Below are positions 27,462 to 37,482 of a DNA stretch of 64,000 nt, piece after piece (within the stretch, counting starts at the first letter, position 1; every line of letters begins with the position of its first letter). Origin of the DNA: Chlamydiales bacterium (GTDB lineage: Bacteria > Chlamydiota > Chlamydiia > Chlamydiales > Criblamydiaceae); the NCBI GenBank assembly GCA_024233575.1, contig JACKPN010000002.1:62001-126000 (forward strand), given 5' to 3'. Position numbers and translations under genes: made by a program. The notes under the pieces were generated by a model. That model worked only from the letters and a program-made list of their open reading frames with translations. It ran no database searches and was not told where the DNA came from.

Positions 27462-30400
27462 ATGTCAGATTCCAATCTCGATCCCCGTCTCGATATTGCC
27501 TCAACACAATACAGTGAAGATATTACCAAAGATGCGGAGTGCAAAACAGAAGAAGTTAGACGACAGACACGCGCTAAAGATGAAAAAACACAAGCCGATC
27601 AACGGGAGAGTGAGGTACGGCCGCCTTCAAGCAGCTCTTACGTTGTTCTAGATAATGGGGGTATGTCTCTGATGGACTACCTTAACAGCGTTGGCGACGC
27701 TTTGATGGATTTCGAGAAATCGGTTCAAAATTCTGCATTGATGGATATGGAGCTTTTTAAAAAATTTCATGAAGCAGCAGGAGTTAACGCTTCAGAATTG
27801 CAAAATTTCGTCCTATCTGTCAATAACATGCAAGAGCAGTATCAACGTCTCGTCCACGATGAAAATTCCGCCATCGACCAGATCAACGACCTAATCAGCG
27901 ACTACAACGGCAAAATTCCTGACGATCAAAAGGCTGTACAGGAGCTAAATCAATCTATCCAAAAGTATAACAGTGGTGACATCAGTGCCGATCAGCTAAC
28001 CCAGGATGTCACGCAATACAACGCTTATGTCAACGGCCGTCAGAGTGATATTAATCAGATCAACAAAGCTGTAGGTCAATATAATCAAAAGATTGAAGCG
28101 GAAAACGAAAAAATCGAAAAGGAAAATCAACAACGTGAGCAGGCAGGGCTGTCGTCGATATCCGAGCTGCCGACGCTTAATCCTTACATGCCTACGGTTC
28201 AGCCCTATCCAACAACGCTTGCTGCTTCTTCATTAAATTTGCTGCCGGAGCCGCAAGATCTGCCAATGATTCCAAAGGCTGCAGAACCTCCTTCTGTAGG
28301 CGATGAAGTGAACAATGCTATGTCGCGCTCTTTTCAGTCGTCAATGGCGTCAATCGCATTCCTTGCAGGGAATCAAGAATATGTCAATGTACAGCATGAA
28401 TATATGCAATACCTGCTTAAAGGCATCCGCACATGGGTAAGCGATCCGACGGGAGGTGTGCCCAGCCTCTATTTCGAGTCGAGTACCGGACAGAAAACCG
28501 GCGTTTCCACGGTGGTAACGGGACTTGCCCCGATTCAAGTAAGCATGATGATGGGACGCGACTTGATCAAAAGATCGCTATCACCGTTCGATGTGCCGTT
28601 TTCTGAAAAAACTTTTGATGAGATCGCTATGTTCCATTTGGAGATCATGGCGCAAAGCGGCCTTCTCGCAGCTCCTGCGGCAATGGCGTTGCTGATTGAC
28701 AAGCTTCCTAATTTCTCTCAAGGGCGCCAACCGTTGGATATTGCCGTAGCTATCTCTTACGCAAAGCGCATTAATACAGTTATCGGATCGGGGATCGTTG
28801 AACAAAATATCCTTGCTATCCTCAATAAAAGCCCTTCGGTTCAGATGATGGAAGCAGAAAAAAAAGAGAGCTTAATACAGGTTGTAACGGCTGCAGCAAA
28901 ACTACCGCTTCATCTTTCGGCAATTGCACAGATCAGCAAAGCATTAGGAACGCCGGGATTGACGCAGCAGCTGACCGCGCATGCAATGGGTGCTAGCGGC
29001 ATTGGCGGTCCAATACACGCTGCAAGCGTTTTCGATAATCTGCATAATATCTTTTATTCGACATTGATCAAAAGCGAGATGGCTGACCTGCTCATTAAGC
29101 ATAAGGAATACAATCCGGAAATAGCGCAACGGATTGTGCAGAATGCTGTAGCCAAATTTATGGAGACGCCAGCTTTTGCCGATCATGGCGATATGGTCAA
29201 TCAATTGACCATACACCTTGTCAATGCAGGAATCGGTAACCGTCCACTTGCTAGAAACCTGGCCTTTTCCGCGATTGCGACACTTCATGATTCGACGCCG
29301 TTTTCTCCGGAGAGACAGCTGCCATTGCATCGCACGATCTTCTTAAAATTAGTTGATAAAGAGGTCATACAGGGCGAAAGTATGAAAAATGCGCTGTTTC
29401 CTAATGGTGACACGCAAAACCTTTGGGCAAAAATAAGTAGAACGATCGCTAGAATGCAGCAAGACTCGAAACCGCAATCACTTGATGCGATCTGTACGGA
29501 AATGACCGAAAGTTTAGTGAATAGGGGAGTCGCGCCACAGGAAGGCCGCGCAATTGCCGACCGCTTTGTTACACATCTGCAAGAGAACTTTCGCACGCAA
29601 AATGCTTTTGCAGCATCGTCAACATCTATTGCCCATATGCGCGGCGCTCTATTGAATATCCTTATCAATAGGAATGCCAAGCCGGAGATAGCTCCTCTGA
29701 TTGCTGAGCGTGTCATGGGGGTGCTTTTTGCTCATCCATATATTTTCAATAATCTTAACTTTCCTGATCAATTCGCAGAGGTGGTGGATATAGCGGTTGT
29801 TTTAGGTGAACGTGTCGAACCGGAGCCGCTTCGTCAAGCGCTTTTAATCCGTGGAATTGAACCAAAACTTGCCAATCTTTTAGCGGAGCGCGTGGCTTTA
29901 GGCGTCCAACGCAAGCATCCGAAGCCTTTTTCCTTAGAAGAGGCGTTAAAAAATACTCTTAAAAGGGAGTTGTCTTCGATAATAGGGCAGGACAGTGGCA
30001 TAGATGAAATAGACCTTGCAGGCGTTGTCCGTTCTGATGTTTTCAGAACGAACTTAGAGAAAGCAATACCTGATAATATGAGATCATTTGCAGCAGAGCT
30101 TACCGATGCGCTTTTTCGTATCCCATCGGCATACCGCAATGAAAATGCATTTCGCTTCGCGTTGCGCGATCTGATCGTTGCGGTTTCCGGAGCTGTTCCC
30201 TCTGTTGCGCTGTCCGTTGCCCAAAACGTTTCTTTGGACGGCGCCATCGACAGGGCGCTGTTAGAGAAAGCTCTTTCAAACCTTCCATATGGCAATGCTA
30301 TTGCTGAGCGTATACTCCCAGATCGAAGTATGCTTGGAAATGGGAACGGCTTCTGGATAGCGATGCGAGACATCGCCTATGCGTCATTGCCTCTGAGTTA

Positions 30401-31817
30401 TCAAGAGGTGAGCGCGCTGATCGAGAAGGTGCGCGACTCTAGAGATGAGATTGTCGATAGTGGCGCTATCGAAAGGGGACTAAAGAAAACGCTGGCATCG
30501 ATGGGTATCGATGAAAATAAGCTGCCAGTGCCGCCGAAGGAGATTGTTGAAAGGGTTCTTGAGCAGCCCCAGGCGTATGAAGGAAGCATTACAATGCGAA
30601 TGTTTTTATTTTCAACGCTCTTTCTCCAGCATGCCATTCCTTTTCATACCGCCAAAGAGATTGCAATACGGACGCCCATTGATGATCCTTTCGATCGAGA
30701 AAGGGTACACGATCTGATCCAGGAAGCATTGGAAGATCAGGGCTGCCCACCTGAAGAGGCCGATGAACTCGCAGATTTGCCAACGATAAACTTGTTTGCA
30801 GGTTTCTCTCAGCCGATTCATTCCAGCGAAAGTTCCGAAGTTATCGATGTGCTGAGCATTAATGAGTTGCTCAATCGTCACCATCTGGCAAAGTCGCTGG
30901 AAAAGATCTTTATTGCACATAAGATCAACCATGATCAGGCGGAAGGTCTCTCCAAAGAGGTTGCGCACAGCGCATATCATTATGTCAAAGCGTTTAAAGA
31001 CGCTGAGTCATTCTACGGGTTCCTTCAGGATGCTGTTCAGCTGCATGTGAAAAATTTTGATGCCGATGAAGCCCACACTGTATCCCGAGAAGTGGCGGTG
31101 ACACCGCACATTCGCCGCGAGGCATTAATGGAGGCTATGATACGCGCGCTTGACGATTTTGGGTATGACAAATCAAGGATTCCTGAAAAAGCTGCTAGAA
31201 CGGCGAATCACGTTTTCCGTACTCCGCAGGCATTTAAGGACAACAGCCAGTTTAAACAAGTGATTCGCGATGCTTTAGTTGCTGTGGTGCAGTTAGCGGC
31301 CACAGATGCTAATCATATTGCTTCATCTATGGAAATCGGTTTTATTCGTGCCGGCGGAGACCCTTTCGTGACTGTCCACGCTCCTGATTTGCAGTCCAAC
31401 GCTGCCATCGCAAGACGGGTGACGGAGATCACGGTAGAAGCTTTACTTCCGCAGCTTGGAGAAAAGCGGGCGCGTGCTGTAGCGAAAGATATTCTCAACA
31501 CCTTGATAGGGCTGCCAACCCCTGAACAGGCGGTGAAGGGGGAGATCCGTAATCCCGTATCAATTCTTAGACAGGTCAAAGATGAGGTAAATGAGATCGT
31601 CGATAACTCTTACGTACGATCAGGCGAGGAGCGTATCGATAAGGCGATCGAAGATATGATGACCGCCTACGCTGAACCATCCATGACGCTGTATGTTATG
31701 ATGCGCAAGTTATTGGATCCCGGTACAGCGATGATCATAGCGATGTTCACAAGCATGATGTACGCCGAAAATATTCCTGCTACATCAATCGATAGATCAG
31801 TCAGCATCAACGTGTGA
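27462..31817 (+). CDS. Giant helical-repeat protein 2
   Basis: About 1451 residues from the ATG at 27462. The ATG at 27447 is less likely because GGGAGAAG just after it is itself a well-placed ribosome site for 27462. The N-terminus is charged; residues about 130-230 hold the Asn/Tyr segment shared with giant protein 1 (VTQYNAYVNGRQSDINQINKAV then YNQKIEAENEKIE). The rest is helical repeats with motifs such as ALLIRGIEPKLANLLAERVALG and EALEDQGCPPEEADELAD. A C-terminal hydrophobic stretch (about 1418-1440: GTAMIIAMFTSMMYAENIP) may be a membrane anchor. It overlaps the end of ileS by 11 bases in convergent orientation. Function unknown. Confidence 0.75.
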   Translation: MSDSNLDPRLDIASTQYSEDITKDAECKTEEVRRQTRAKDEKTQADQRESEVRPPSSSSYVVLDNGGMSLMDYLNSVGDALMDFEKSVQNSALMDMELFKKFHEAAGVNASELQNFVLSVNNMQEQYQRLVHDENSAIDQINDLISDYNGKIPDDQKAVQELNQSIQKYNSGDISADQLTQDVTQYNAYVNGRQSDINQINKAVGQYNQKIEAENEKIEKENQQREQAGLSSISELPTLNPYMPTVQPYPTTLAASSLNLLPEPQDLPMIPKAAEPPSVGDEVNNAMSRSFQSSMASIAFLAGNQEYVNVQHEYMQYLLKGIRTWVSDPTGGVPSLYFESSTGQKTGVSTVVTGLAPIQVSMMMGRDLIKRSLSPFDVPFSEKTFDEIAMFHLEIMAQSGLLAAPAAMALLIDKLPNFSQGRQPLDIAVAISYAKRINTVIGSGIVEQNILAILNKSPSVQMMEAEKKESLIQVVTAAAKLPLHLSAIAQISKALGTPGLTQQLTAHAMGASGIGGPIHAASVFDNLHNIFYSTLIKSEMADLLIKHKEYNPEIAQRIVQNAVAKFMETPAFADHGDMVNQLTIHLVNAGIGNRPLARNLAFSAIATLHDSTPFSPERQLPLHRTIFLKLVDKEVIQGESMKNALFPNGDTQNLWAKISRTIARMQQDSKPQSLDAICTEMTESLVNRGVAPQEGRAIADRFVTHLQENFRTQNAFAASSTSIAHMRGALLNILINRNAKPEIAPLIAERVMGVLFAHPYIFNNLNFPDQFAEVVDIAVVLGERVEPEPLRQALLIRGIEPKLANLLAERVALGVQRKHPKPFSLEEALKNTLKRELSSIIGQDSGIDEIDLAGVVRSDVFRTNLEKAIPDNMRSFAAELTDALFRIPSAYRNENAFRFALRDLIVAVSGAVPSVALSVAQNVSLDGAIDRALLEKALSNLPYGNAIAERILPDRSMLGNGNGFWIAMRDIAYASLPLSYQEVSALIEKVRDSRDEIVDSGAIERGLKKTLASMGIDENKLPVPPKEIVERVLEQPQAYEGSITMRMFLFSTLFLQHAIPFHTAKEIAIRTPIDDPFDRERVHDLIQEALEDQGCPPEEADELADLPTINLFAGFSQPIHSSESSEVIDVLSINELLNRHHLAKSLEKIFIAHKINHDQAEGLSKEVAHSAYHYVKAFKDAESFYGFLQDAVQLHVKNFDADEAHTVSREVAVTPHIRREALMEAMIRALDDFGYDKSRIPEKAARTANHVFRTPQAFKDNSQFKQVIRDALVAVVQLAATDANHIASSMEIGFIRAGGDPFVTVHAPDLQSNAAIARRVTEITVEALLPQLGEKRARAVAKDILNTLIGLPTPEQAVKGEIRNPVSILRQVKDEVNEIVDNSYVRSGEERIDKAIEDMMTAYAEPSMTLYVMMRKLLDPGTAMIIAMFTSMMYAENIPATSIDRSVSINV

Positions 31818-34800
31818 TGGCTTTGGTGATCGCTATTTTTGCAGGTTCGCCATTGAGATCCCACGCTTGTCCTTCGCATGATGAAAAGTTGACGCTGAGT
31901 GCCAACGCTTCTTTCCGGATGTAGTTCCCATGCACTTCGAAGCATTCGCGTACTTTATCAGTCGTCTCCAGGGTAACGTCGATTCTGTCGGTCACTTCGT
32001 ACCCACCATCGCGCCGCATGGTATTCAGCTTGTTGACCACTTCGCGCGCTAAACCTTCAAGGAGCAGGTCATCATTAAGCTCTGTGTTTAAGACGATAGT
32101 GATCGGCCCTGAATTTGCAGCGATCATGCCTTCCTGGACTGAACGGTCCACTTCGACATCTTCCGGCGTTAAGACAATTGTTTCGCCTTCGACTTCGATT
32201 CCTAACGATTCGCCGTTGAAAAGCGTCTGCAATTGGTTCTGGTCGAAGTTGCCGACAGCTTCTTGCACTCCTCTCATCAGTTTGCCTACCTTGCGTCCTA
32301 GAGTGCGGTAGTTTGGTTTTGCTTTTAGGGTAACAAAGCGTGCTTCGTCAGACTCAAACAACACTTCTTTAATATTCAACTCTTCGCTGATGAGGTGCTG
32401 CTGGTTTTTTAGGAAGCCCATGAGTTTATCGTCAGCAGTGACGACGTGTACGGAAGCAAGAGGTTGGCGTACCTTGAGTTTGTTCTCCTTCCTCAGCGCA
32501 TGGCCAAGGCTGACGACGGTCTGCACAGCTGCCATAGCCTCTTCCAGGTCTTGGTCGCGTGATGCATCATTGCAGCTAGGGAAACGGCAGAGGTGTACAG
32601 AGTCCGGCATCGCGTTGTTACGTAAGTTGACGTATATTGCCTCCGTGATGAAAGGGACGAATGGCGCGGCAATCTTGCATAACTGCAACAGTACGTGATA
32701 AAGGGTTTGGAACGCTTGATCGCGGTCGGGCGTTTTTCTTTCATCCCAGAAGCGCCTTCTCGATCGTCTGATATACCAATTGGTCAGCTGGTCGACAAAG
32801 CCGACGAAAGGCTCAACGGCGCGGCTAAGGTCGTAGTTGTCCATGCCTTCTTCAACATCCTTCATCAGCTTATTGAGAAGAGAGAGAATCCAGCGGTCGA
32901 TGACAGCATCGGGTTTCGGCTCTTTCGGCTCCTCCAGGCGATCGTCAGGTTTCCATTCGTAGATGCGCGCATAGGTGACAAGGAAGCTGTATGCGTTCCA
33001 GAAAGGGATCAATATCTGCCTGAGAACAAGCTCGACGCCGGCTTCTTTGAAACAGAGGTCGTCGCCGCGCACTGCGGGGCTGTGCATCATGTAGAGACGG
33101 ATCGCATCCGCTCCGTATTTGTGGACGACTTCCATCGGGTCAGGGTAATTTTTCAAGCGTTTGGACATCTTGGATCCGTCGCTTGCGAGGATGATGCCGT
33201 TAACGATCACATTCTTGAACGCCGGCTTATCGAAAAGCGCAGCGGCAAGGATCGTCAGGGTATAAAACCATCCACGTGTCTGGTCGAGACCTTCAGCGAT
33301 GAAGTCGGCAGGAAAACGCTCTTTGAATGTTTCTTCATTTTCAAAAGGATAATGGTTCTGCGCGTAAGGCATCGATCCCGACTCAAACCAACAGTCGAAT
33401 ACTTCGGGGATGCGCTTGTATGTTTTACCGTCTTTAGTAAAAGAGAGACCGTCGATGAAATGTCGATGCAGATCATCAACAGGTATACCTGTCAATTGCT
33501 GCAGTTCGTCGATGCTTCCGACCACATGGATATCACCATCGTCGCTGCGCCATAAGGGGATCGGGGTACCCCAGTAGCGGTTGCGGCTGATTGCCCAGTC
33601 GCGCGCGCCTTCAAGCCATTTGCCGAAACGTCCATCTTTGATATGCTCGGGTGTCCAATGGATCTGCGCGTTGGCTGCGAGGAGTTTGTCTTTGATTGTT
33701 TCGACAGCGACAAACCATGTGCGGACGACTTTATAGATTAGAGGCGTATCGGAACGCCAGCAGAATGGATAACGGTGGCGGATGGTTCCTTGATGGACGA
33801 GGCGGCCCATGCCTTTAAGGCGTTTGGCGATCGCTTTGTCGGCGTCTTTGACAAATTGCCCCGCATATTCAGGGATTTCTTCAGTGAATTGGCCATTGTT
33901 GTCGACAGGGCATACTAACTCGATTCCTTCCCGTTGACAGGCGTAGAAATCGACTTCACCGAATGCCGGTGCTGAGTGTACCAGGCCTGTACCTTCGTCC
34001 GTCGCAACACCCTCTTCGAGAATCACACGGAAAGCGCCGGCATCGGCGCGGTCGGCGAAGTAGTCGAATAGCGGCTTATAGCGCTTACCTGCGAGAGCGC
34101 TCCCTTTGAAGCGGTCAAGAATTTGGTAGTCGTCAGCGTTTTTGTAATATTCGCCAAGGCGCGCCTCGGCGAGGATGAAGTTCTTGCTGCTGTCATGGTC
34201 TTTCACCTTGACATAGTCAATCTCCGGGCCTGCCATTACTGCCAGGTTGGAGATCAGTGTCCATGGTGTTGTCGTCCAAACGAGGAGGGCAGTGTCGTGA
34301 TCATCGACAAGGGGAAGTGAAACTGTTAGAGAAGGGTCATCGACATCTTTGTAGTTTTCTCCGGCTTCGAAATTAGAGAGGGGAGTGCCCAGTTTTGCCG
34401 AGAAGGGCATCACTTTATACCCTTCATATACTAGCCCTTTTTCATAAAGCTGCTTGAATACCCACCAGACGCTTTCCATGAAGGGCAGGTCCATCGTACG
34501 ATAGGTGCGGTCGAAGTCCACCCAGCGGCCCATCCTGTTGACGACCTCTTTCCACTCTTCACTGTAACGTAAGACGATCTTTCGGCACTCTTCGTTGAAT
34601 TTGCCGATGCCGAATTCTTCGATGGAAGCAGCGCCTTGCAGGTTGTGCGCTTTTTCAATCTCGTTTTCAACAGGCAGGCCGTGGCAGTCCCAACCGAAGC
34701 GGCGTTCGACGCAGTAGCCTTTCATTGTTTTGTATCGCGGTACGACATCTTTGATTGTTCCTGCCAGGAGATGGCCGTAGTGTGGCAGACCGGTAGCGAA

Positions 34801-34941
34801 CGGCGGACCGTCATAAAAAGTAAAATGCGGGTTGTAAGAATGTTTTTCTATGGAACGCAGGAATACGCGGTGGCGTTCCCAAAAATTTAGTATGCGTTCT
34901 TCGCGTTCGTTAAAACTTTCTTTTTCCAATTCTTGAAACAT
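31807..34941 (-). CDS. ileS: Isoleucyl-tRNA synthetase
   Basis: A 1044-residue class I aminoacyl-tRNA synthetase. The HIGH-type motif is in PPFATGLPHYGHLLAGTIKD (near residue 50) and KMSKS is in DGSKMSKRLKNYPDP (near 592). The editing domain lies between them, with LLVWTTTPWTL and TGLVHSAPAFGEVD. The long C-terminal part and overall length match the eukaryote-like (type 2) enzymes found in Chlamydiae, which can confer mupirocin tolerance. It is monocistronic, ends in an 11-base overlap with giant gene 2 and starts divergent from the C-ring genes. Confidence 0.97.
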   Translation of the reverse strand: MFQELEKESFNEREERILNFWERHRVFLRSIEKHSYNPHFTFYDGPPFATGLPHYGHLLAGTIKDVVPRYKTMKGYCVERRFGWDCHGLPVENEIEKAHNLQGAASIEEFGIGKFNEECRKIVLRYSEEWKEVVNRMGRWVDFDRTYRTMDLPFMESVWWVFKQLYEKGLVYEGYKVMPFSAKLGTPLSNFEAGENYKDVDDPSLTVSLPLVDDHDTALLVWTTTPWTLISNLAVMAGPEIDYVKVKDHDSSKNFILAEARLGEYYKNADDYQILDRFKGSALAGKRYKPLFDYFADRADAGAFRVILEEGVATDEGTGLVHSAPAFGEVDFYACQREGIELVCPVDNNGQFTEEIPEYAGQFVKDADKAIAKRLKGMGRLVHQGTIRHRYPFCWRSDTPLIYKVVRTWFVAVETIKDKLLAANAQIHWTPEHIKDGRFGKWLEGARDWAISRNRYWGTPIPLWRSDDGDIHVVGSIDELQQLTGIPVDDLHRHFIDGLSFTKDGKTYKRIPEVFDCWFESGSMPYAQNHYPFENEETFKERFPADFIAEGLDQTRGWFYTLTILAAALFDKPAFKNVIVNGIILASDGSKMSKRLKNYPDPMEVVHKYGADAIRLYMMHSPAVRGDDLCFKEAGVELVLRQILIPFWNAYSFLVTYARIYEWKPDDRLEEPKEPKPDAVIDRWILSLLNKLMKDVEEGMDNYDLSRAVEPFVGFVDQLTNWYIRRSRRRFWDERKTPDRDQAFQTLYHVLLQLCKIAAPFVPFITEAIYVNLRNNAMPDSVHLCRFPSCNDASRDQDLEEAMAAVQTVVSLGHALRKENKLKVRQPLASVHVVTADDKLMGFLKNQQHLISEELNIKEVLFESDEARFVTLKAKPNYRTLGRKVGKLMRGVQEAVGNFDQNQLQTLFNGESLGIEVEGETIVLTPEDVEVDRSVQEGMIAANSGPITIVLNTELNDDLLLEGLAREVVNKLNTMRRDGGYEVTDRIDVTLETTDKVRECFEVHGNYIRKEALALSVNFSSCEGQAWDLNGEPAKIAITKAITR

Positions 34942-35150
34942 GACGGACCTTATTCTGTGAATGAATACAAAAAGTATATCTTAATACTTTGCTTTTCGTC
35001 TACTTTTGCGCTCGGCCACGGATAATAAATTTTGTCCAATACAGATTCTTATGGGATCCAGGTTGATTGCTCACAGCAGCTAAGTTTCAGGCAGCGATTT
35101 TCGTCAGGTATATAGAGCCTTGGTTGCATAAATTTAACCTGGCACATAAT

Positions 35151-35783
35151 ATGTCTCGAACAGGTAAAAAAATGAGAATTGCGAAGTTTCCTCCATCTTA
35201 TCAAGTTACGCTCCGGCAGCGCGCTGTTCTGCAAATGGTCCATCGTTACTGGGCGTCTCTTCTGGGGCATCGATTTGAACTTGCTGTTTGTGATGTGATG
35301 CCCTACTGCCGAGCTCGGCGCAGGAGTGTTAAAGGGGAAGAGATTTATCTTTCTATGAAGCCTTTTAACGAACTCGCCATGCTTTCTTTAAGCAGTTCTA
35401 TTAGCGTTGAAGCTGCCGCGAAGGCTTTAGCAGAGACCTGGTCATATCTTGTTCCGCTCGTTGCAGCCCCGCAATCAGGCAATGTGGAGTTTTTAGAGCC
35501 GTTATCGCCTTGCCTGTTCGTTAGCCTGCAATCAGAAAAAGAAACTGTAGAACTCTATCTGCCAGTTTCTTTCATTGAGGCAGTCTCTCCCCAGATGGAT
35601 ACGGCGCCGCTGGATTTGCTAACACGAGCAGATTTGGCCAAGGCACGTCTTGTGCAGTCTGCGGTCAAATTCCAGAAGGTGCCGGTACGCCTCGACGCCT
35701 CCCTTGGTACTTGCACGGCAAAACTCAACGAACTTAAACCAGGAATCGTCTTAAAAATGGATAGAAGGAGAGGTCATGACTGA
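35151..35783 (+). CDS. C-ring protein, FliM/SctQ N-terminal type
   Basis: About 210 residues if started at ATG 35151; a TTG at 35067 gives a longer frame and ATG 35172 (behind AGGT) a shorter one. The end (about VKFQKVPVRLDASLGTCTAKLNELKPGIVLKM) has the strand pattern of a SpoA-type domain. The next gene begins inside its last 8 bases and is a clear SpoA/FliN protein, so the two form a translationally coupled C-ring pair. They may belong to the type III secretion sorting platform (SctQ split in two) or to the flagellar C-ring relatives kept by some chlamydiae. Confidence 0.6.
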   Translation: MSRTGKKMRIAKFPPSYQVTLRQRAVLQMVHRYWASLLGHRFELAVCDVMPYCRARRRSVKGEEIYLSMKPFNELAMLSLSSSISVEAAAKALAETWSYLVPLVAAPQSGNVEFLEPLSPCLFVSLQSEKETVELYLPVSFIEAVSPQMDTAPLDLLTRADLAKARLVQSAVKFQKVPVRLDASLGTCTAKLNELKPGIVLKMDRRRGHD

Positions 35784-36150
35784 TCAAATAATAGACGCGC
35801 TCACGAATGAAGAGGTTGAAGCGTTATCACAGGCGATCGAACGATCGACCTTTCATCCTCAGCAGCCGGAAGGTACAACACAGCGTGTAGAGCAGGTGTC
35901 CCATAAGGGGCCGGCTTCGAAGCTCCCTCTTTCCAGAGATGTGGCCGTACAGCTCGAAGTTGTGTTCGGCACAGCCCAGATGCCCGTTCATGATCTTCTA
36001 AGCCTGAAAGCAGAGCAAGTGGTCACATTGGACACACTGGCAGGAGAATCGGTTGAGCTCAAAGCTAACGGGGTTTCCGTAGCCAAAGGGGAGGTGGTTA
36101 TTACTGATGACGACCACTATGGCATTAGGATCGTTGAAGTGATTTCTTAA
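35776..36150 (+). CDS. FliN/SctQ C-terminal SpoA-domain protein
   Basis: A 124-residue protein ending in a typical SpoA (surface presentation of antigens) domain: LSRDVAVQLEVVFGTAQMPVHDLLSLKAEQVV, then LKANGVSVAKGEVVITDDDHYGIRIVEV. FliN and the SctQ C-terminal fragment share this fold and build the cytoplasmic ring of flagella or injectisomes. The first 45 residues are variable and polar, as in FliN. It overlaps the previous gene by 8 bases (GGAGAGGTC ATGAC), which suggests coupled translation and a fixed subunit ratio. Confidence 0.82.
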   Translation: MTDQIIDALTNEEVEALSQAIERSTFHPQQPEGTTQRVEQVSHKGPASKLPLSRDVAVQLEVVFGTAQMPVHDLLSLKAEQVVTLDTLAGESVELKANGVSVAKGEVVITDDDHYGIRIVEVIS

Positions 36151-36181
36151 TAAAAAGATATCTTTTAACTTCCAGTTCATT

Positions 36182-36220
36182 TATAATACTTCCTTATAAC
36201 CCTCCAAATAATGGAAGTAT
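36182..36220 (+). promoter_or_regulatory. Promoter and inverted repeat before the DEAD-box gene
   Basis: A perfect TATAAT (36182-36187) overlaps the left arm of an 8-base inverted repeat, ATACTTCC (36186-36193) and GGAAGTAT (36213-36220). The right arm contains the GGAAG ribosome site of the ATG at 36222. It may be an operator, or on read-through transcripts a hairpin masking the ribosome site. Confidence 0.5.
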
Positions 36221-36221
36221 C

Positions 36222-37460
36222 ATGAGTTTTGACGAATTTAATTTGCATCCGCAGCTGCTGAAAGCAATTCAGGAAGCGGGATATTCTGAGCCTACAGAGA
36301 TCCAAAAAAAGGCAATTCCCCAAATCCTTGAGGGCGGCGACATCCGTGCTTCTGCCCAAACAGGGACAGGGAAAACTGCCGCTTTTCTTCTGCCAGCGCT
36401 CAACCGCCTTGCGAATGCAGATAAAGTGCGTGTACGAGGACCAAGAGTTTTGGTTCTAGCTCCCACCCGTGAACTTGCCATGCAGATCGCTGTTCAGTCT
36501 GAAAAGTATAGTAAACATTTGAAATCGATAAGAACCATCTGTATCGGTGGCGGCGTTCCTTATTTCAAGCATCAAAAGATGTTGTCGCGTCCTTATGATG
36601 TACTGATCGCCACACCCGGCCGTCTTCTTGATTATATGAAGCGTAAAAAAATCGATCTTTCGCATGTTGAGCTTGTCGTTCTCGATGAGGCAGACAGAAT
36701 GCTTGATATGGGCTTTGTTGAACCTGTGGAAGAGATCATGGGAGCTACGCCTGACGAGCGCCAGACCTTGCTCTTTACAGCAACCATGCAGGAAAGCGTC
36801 GCCAGACTGTCGCGCCGCCTTTTGAAGAACCCTACCGATATTGCTATCAAAGCAGAGAAGGATAGCCATACGAATATCACACAACAGCTTCTATTTGCTG
36901 ATGACTTGCACCATAAAAACCGCCTTTTGAACCATATTTTGACTCAGGACGACGTAGAGTATACCATTATTTTCACATCGACAAAGAGACATGCCGACCA
37001 GTTGGTCAACGAGCTTTGCGATCAAGGGCACAGAGCGGCAGCGCTTCATGGCGATATGGATCAGCGCCGTCGTACTCGTACGATAGCTCAATTGCGTGAA
37101 GGCAAAGTGAAAGTTTTGGTTGCTACTGATGTCGCAGCTCGTGGCATTGACGTGCAATCGATCACCCATGTTATTAATTTTGATTTGCCTAATAACGTAG
37201 AAGATTATGTTCACAGAATTGGTCGTACTGGCCGTGCGGGAGCTAAGGGGACAGCCCTTTCTTTTGTTGGTGGCAGGGATCGTGAGATGGCGAAGAGGAT
37301 TGAACGTTTTACCGGTCAGCAGATCGCTGTTGTTGAAATTGCCGGCCTTAAGCCGCGCTGGACTGAGCGCCCATCCGGTGGGCCTAAGCGTCGTATGGCT
37401 AACAAAAAGAAGCCATTTCAGCGTTCTAGACGAAATAAACCGGGATATGCTAAAATATAA
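36222..37460 (+). CDS. DEAD-box ATP-dependent RNA helicase (RhlE-like)
   Basis: A 412-residue helicase with all core motifs: Q motif GYSEPTEIQKKAIP (about 19-32), motif I AQTGTGKT (46-53), PTRELA, TPGRLLDY, DEAD at about 150, FTAT in place of SAT, then DVAARGID and HRIGRTGRAG. The C-terminal tail is short and basic (KRRMANKKKPFQRSRRNKPG), typical of RhlE-type proteins acting in ribosome assembly and mRNA turnover. It lies between the C-ring pair and ssrA and is probably transcribed from its own promoter. Confidence 0.93.
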   Translation: MSFDEFNLHPQLLKAIQEAGYSEPTEIQKKAIPQILEGGDIRASAQTGTGKTAAFLLPALNRLANADKVRVRGPRVLVLAPTRELAMQIAVQSEKYSKHLKSIRTICIGGGVPYFKHQKMLSRPYDVLIATPGRLLDYMKRKKIDLSHVELVVLDEADRMLDMGFVEPVEEIMGATPDERQTLLFTATMQESVARLSRRLLKNPTDIAIKAEKDSHTNITQQLLFADDLHHKNRLLNHILTQDDVEYTIIFTSTKRHADQLVNELCDQGHRAAALHGDMDQRRRTRTIAQLREGKVKVLVATDVAARGIDVQSITHVINFDLPNNVEDYVHRIGRTGRAGAKGTALSFVGGRDREMAKRIERFTGQQIAVVEIAGLKPRWTERPSGGPKRRMANKKKPFQRSRRNKPGYAKI

Positions 37461-37482
37461 GTAGTTAAAGAGCACATCTTTT

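Noticed and set aside
32695..33555. 286-codon forward frame inside ileS
   Set aside because: It is antisense to a certain aminoacyl-tRNA synthetase; its residues do not resemble any protein family and it has no ribosome site.
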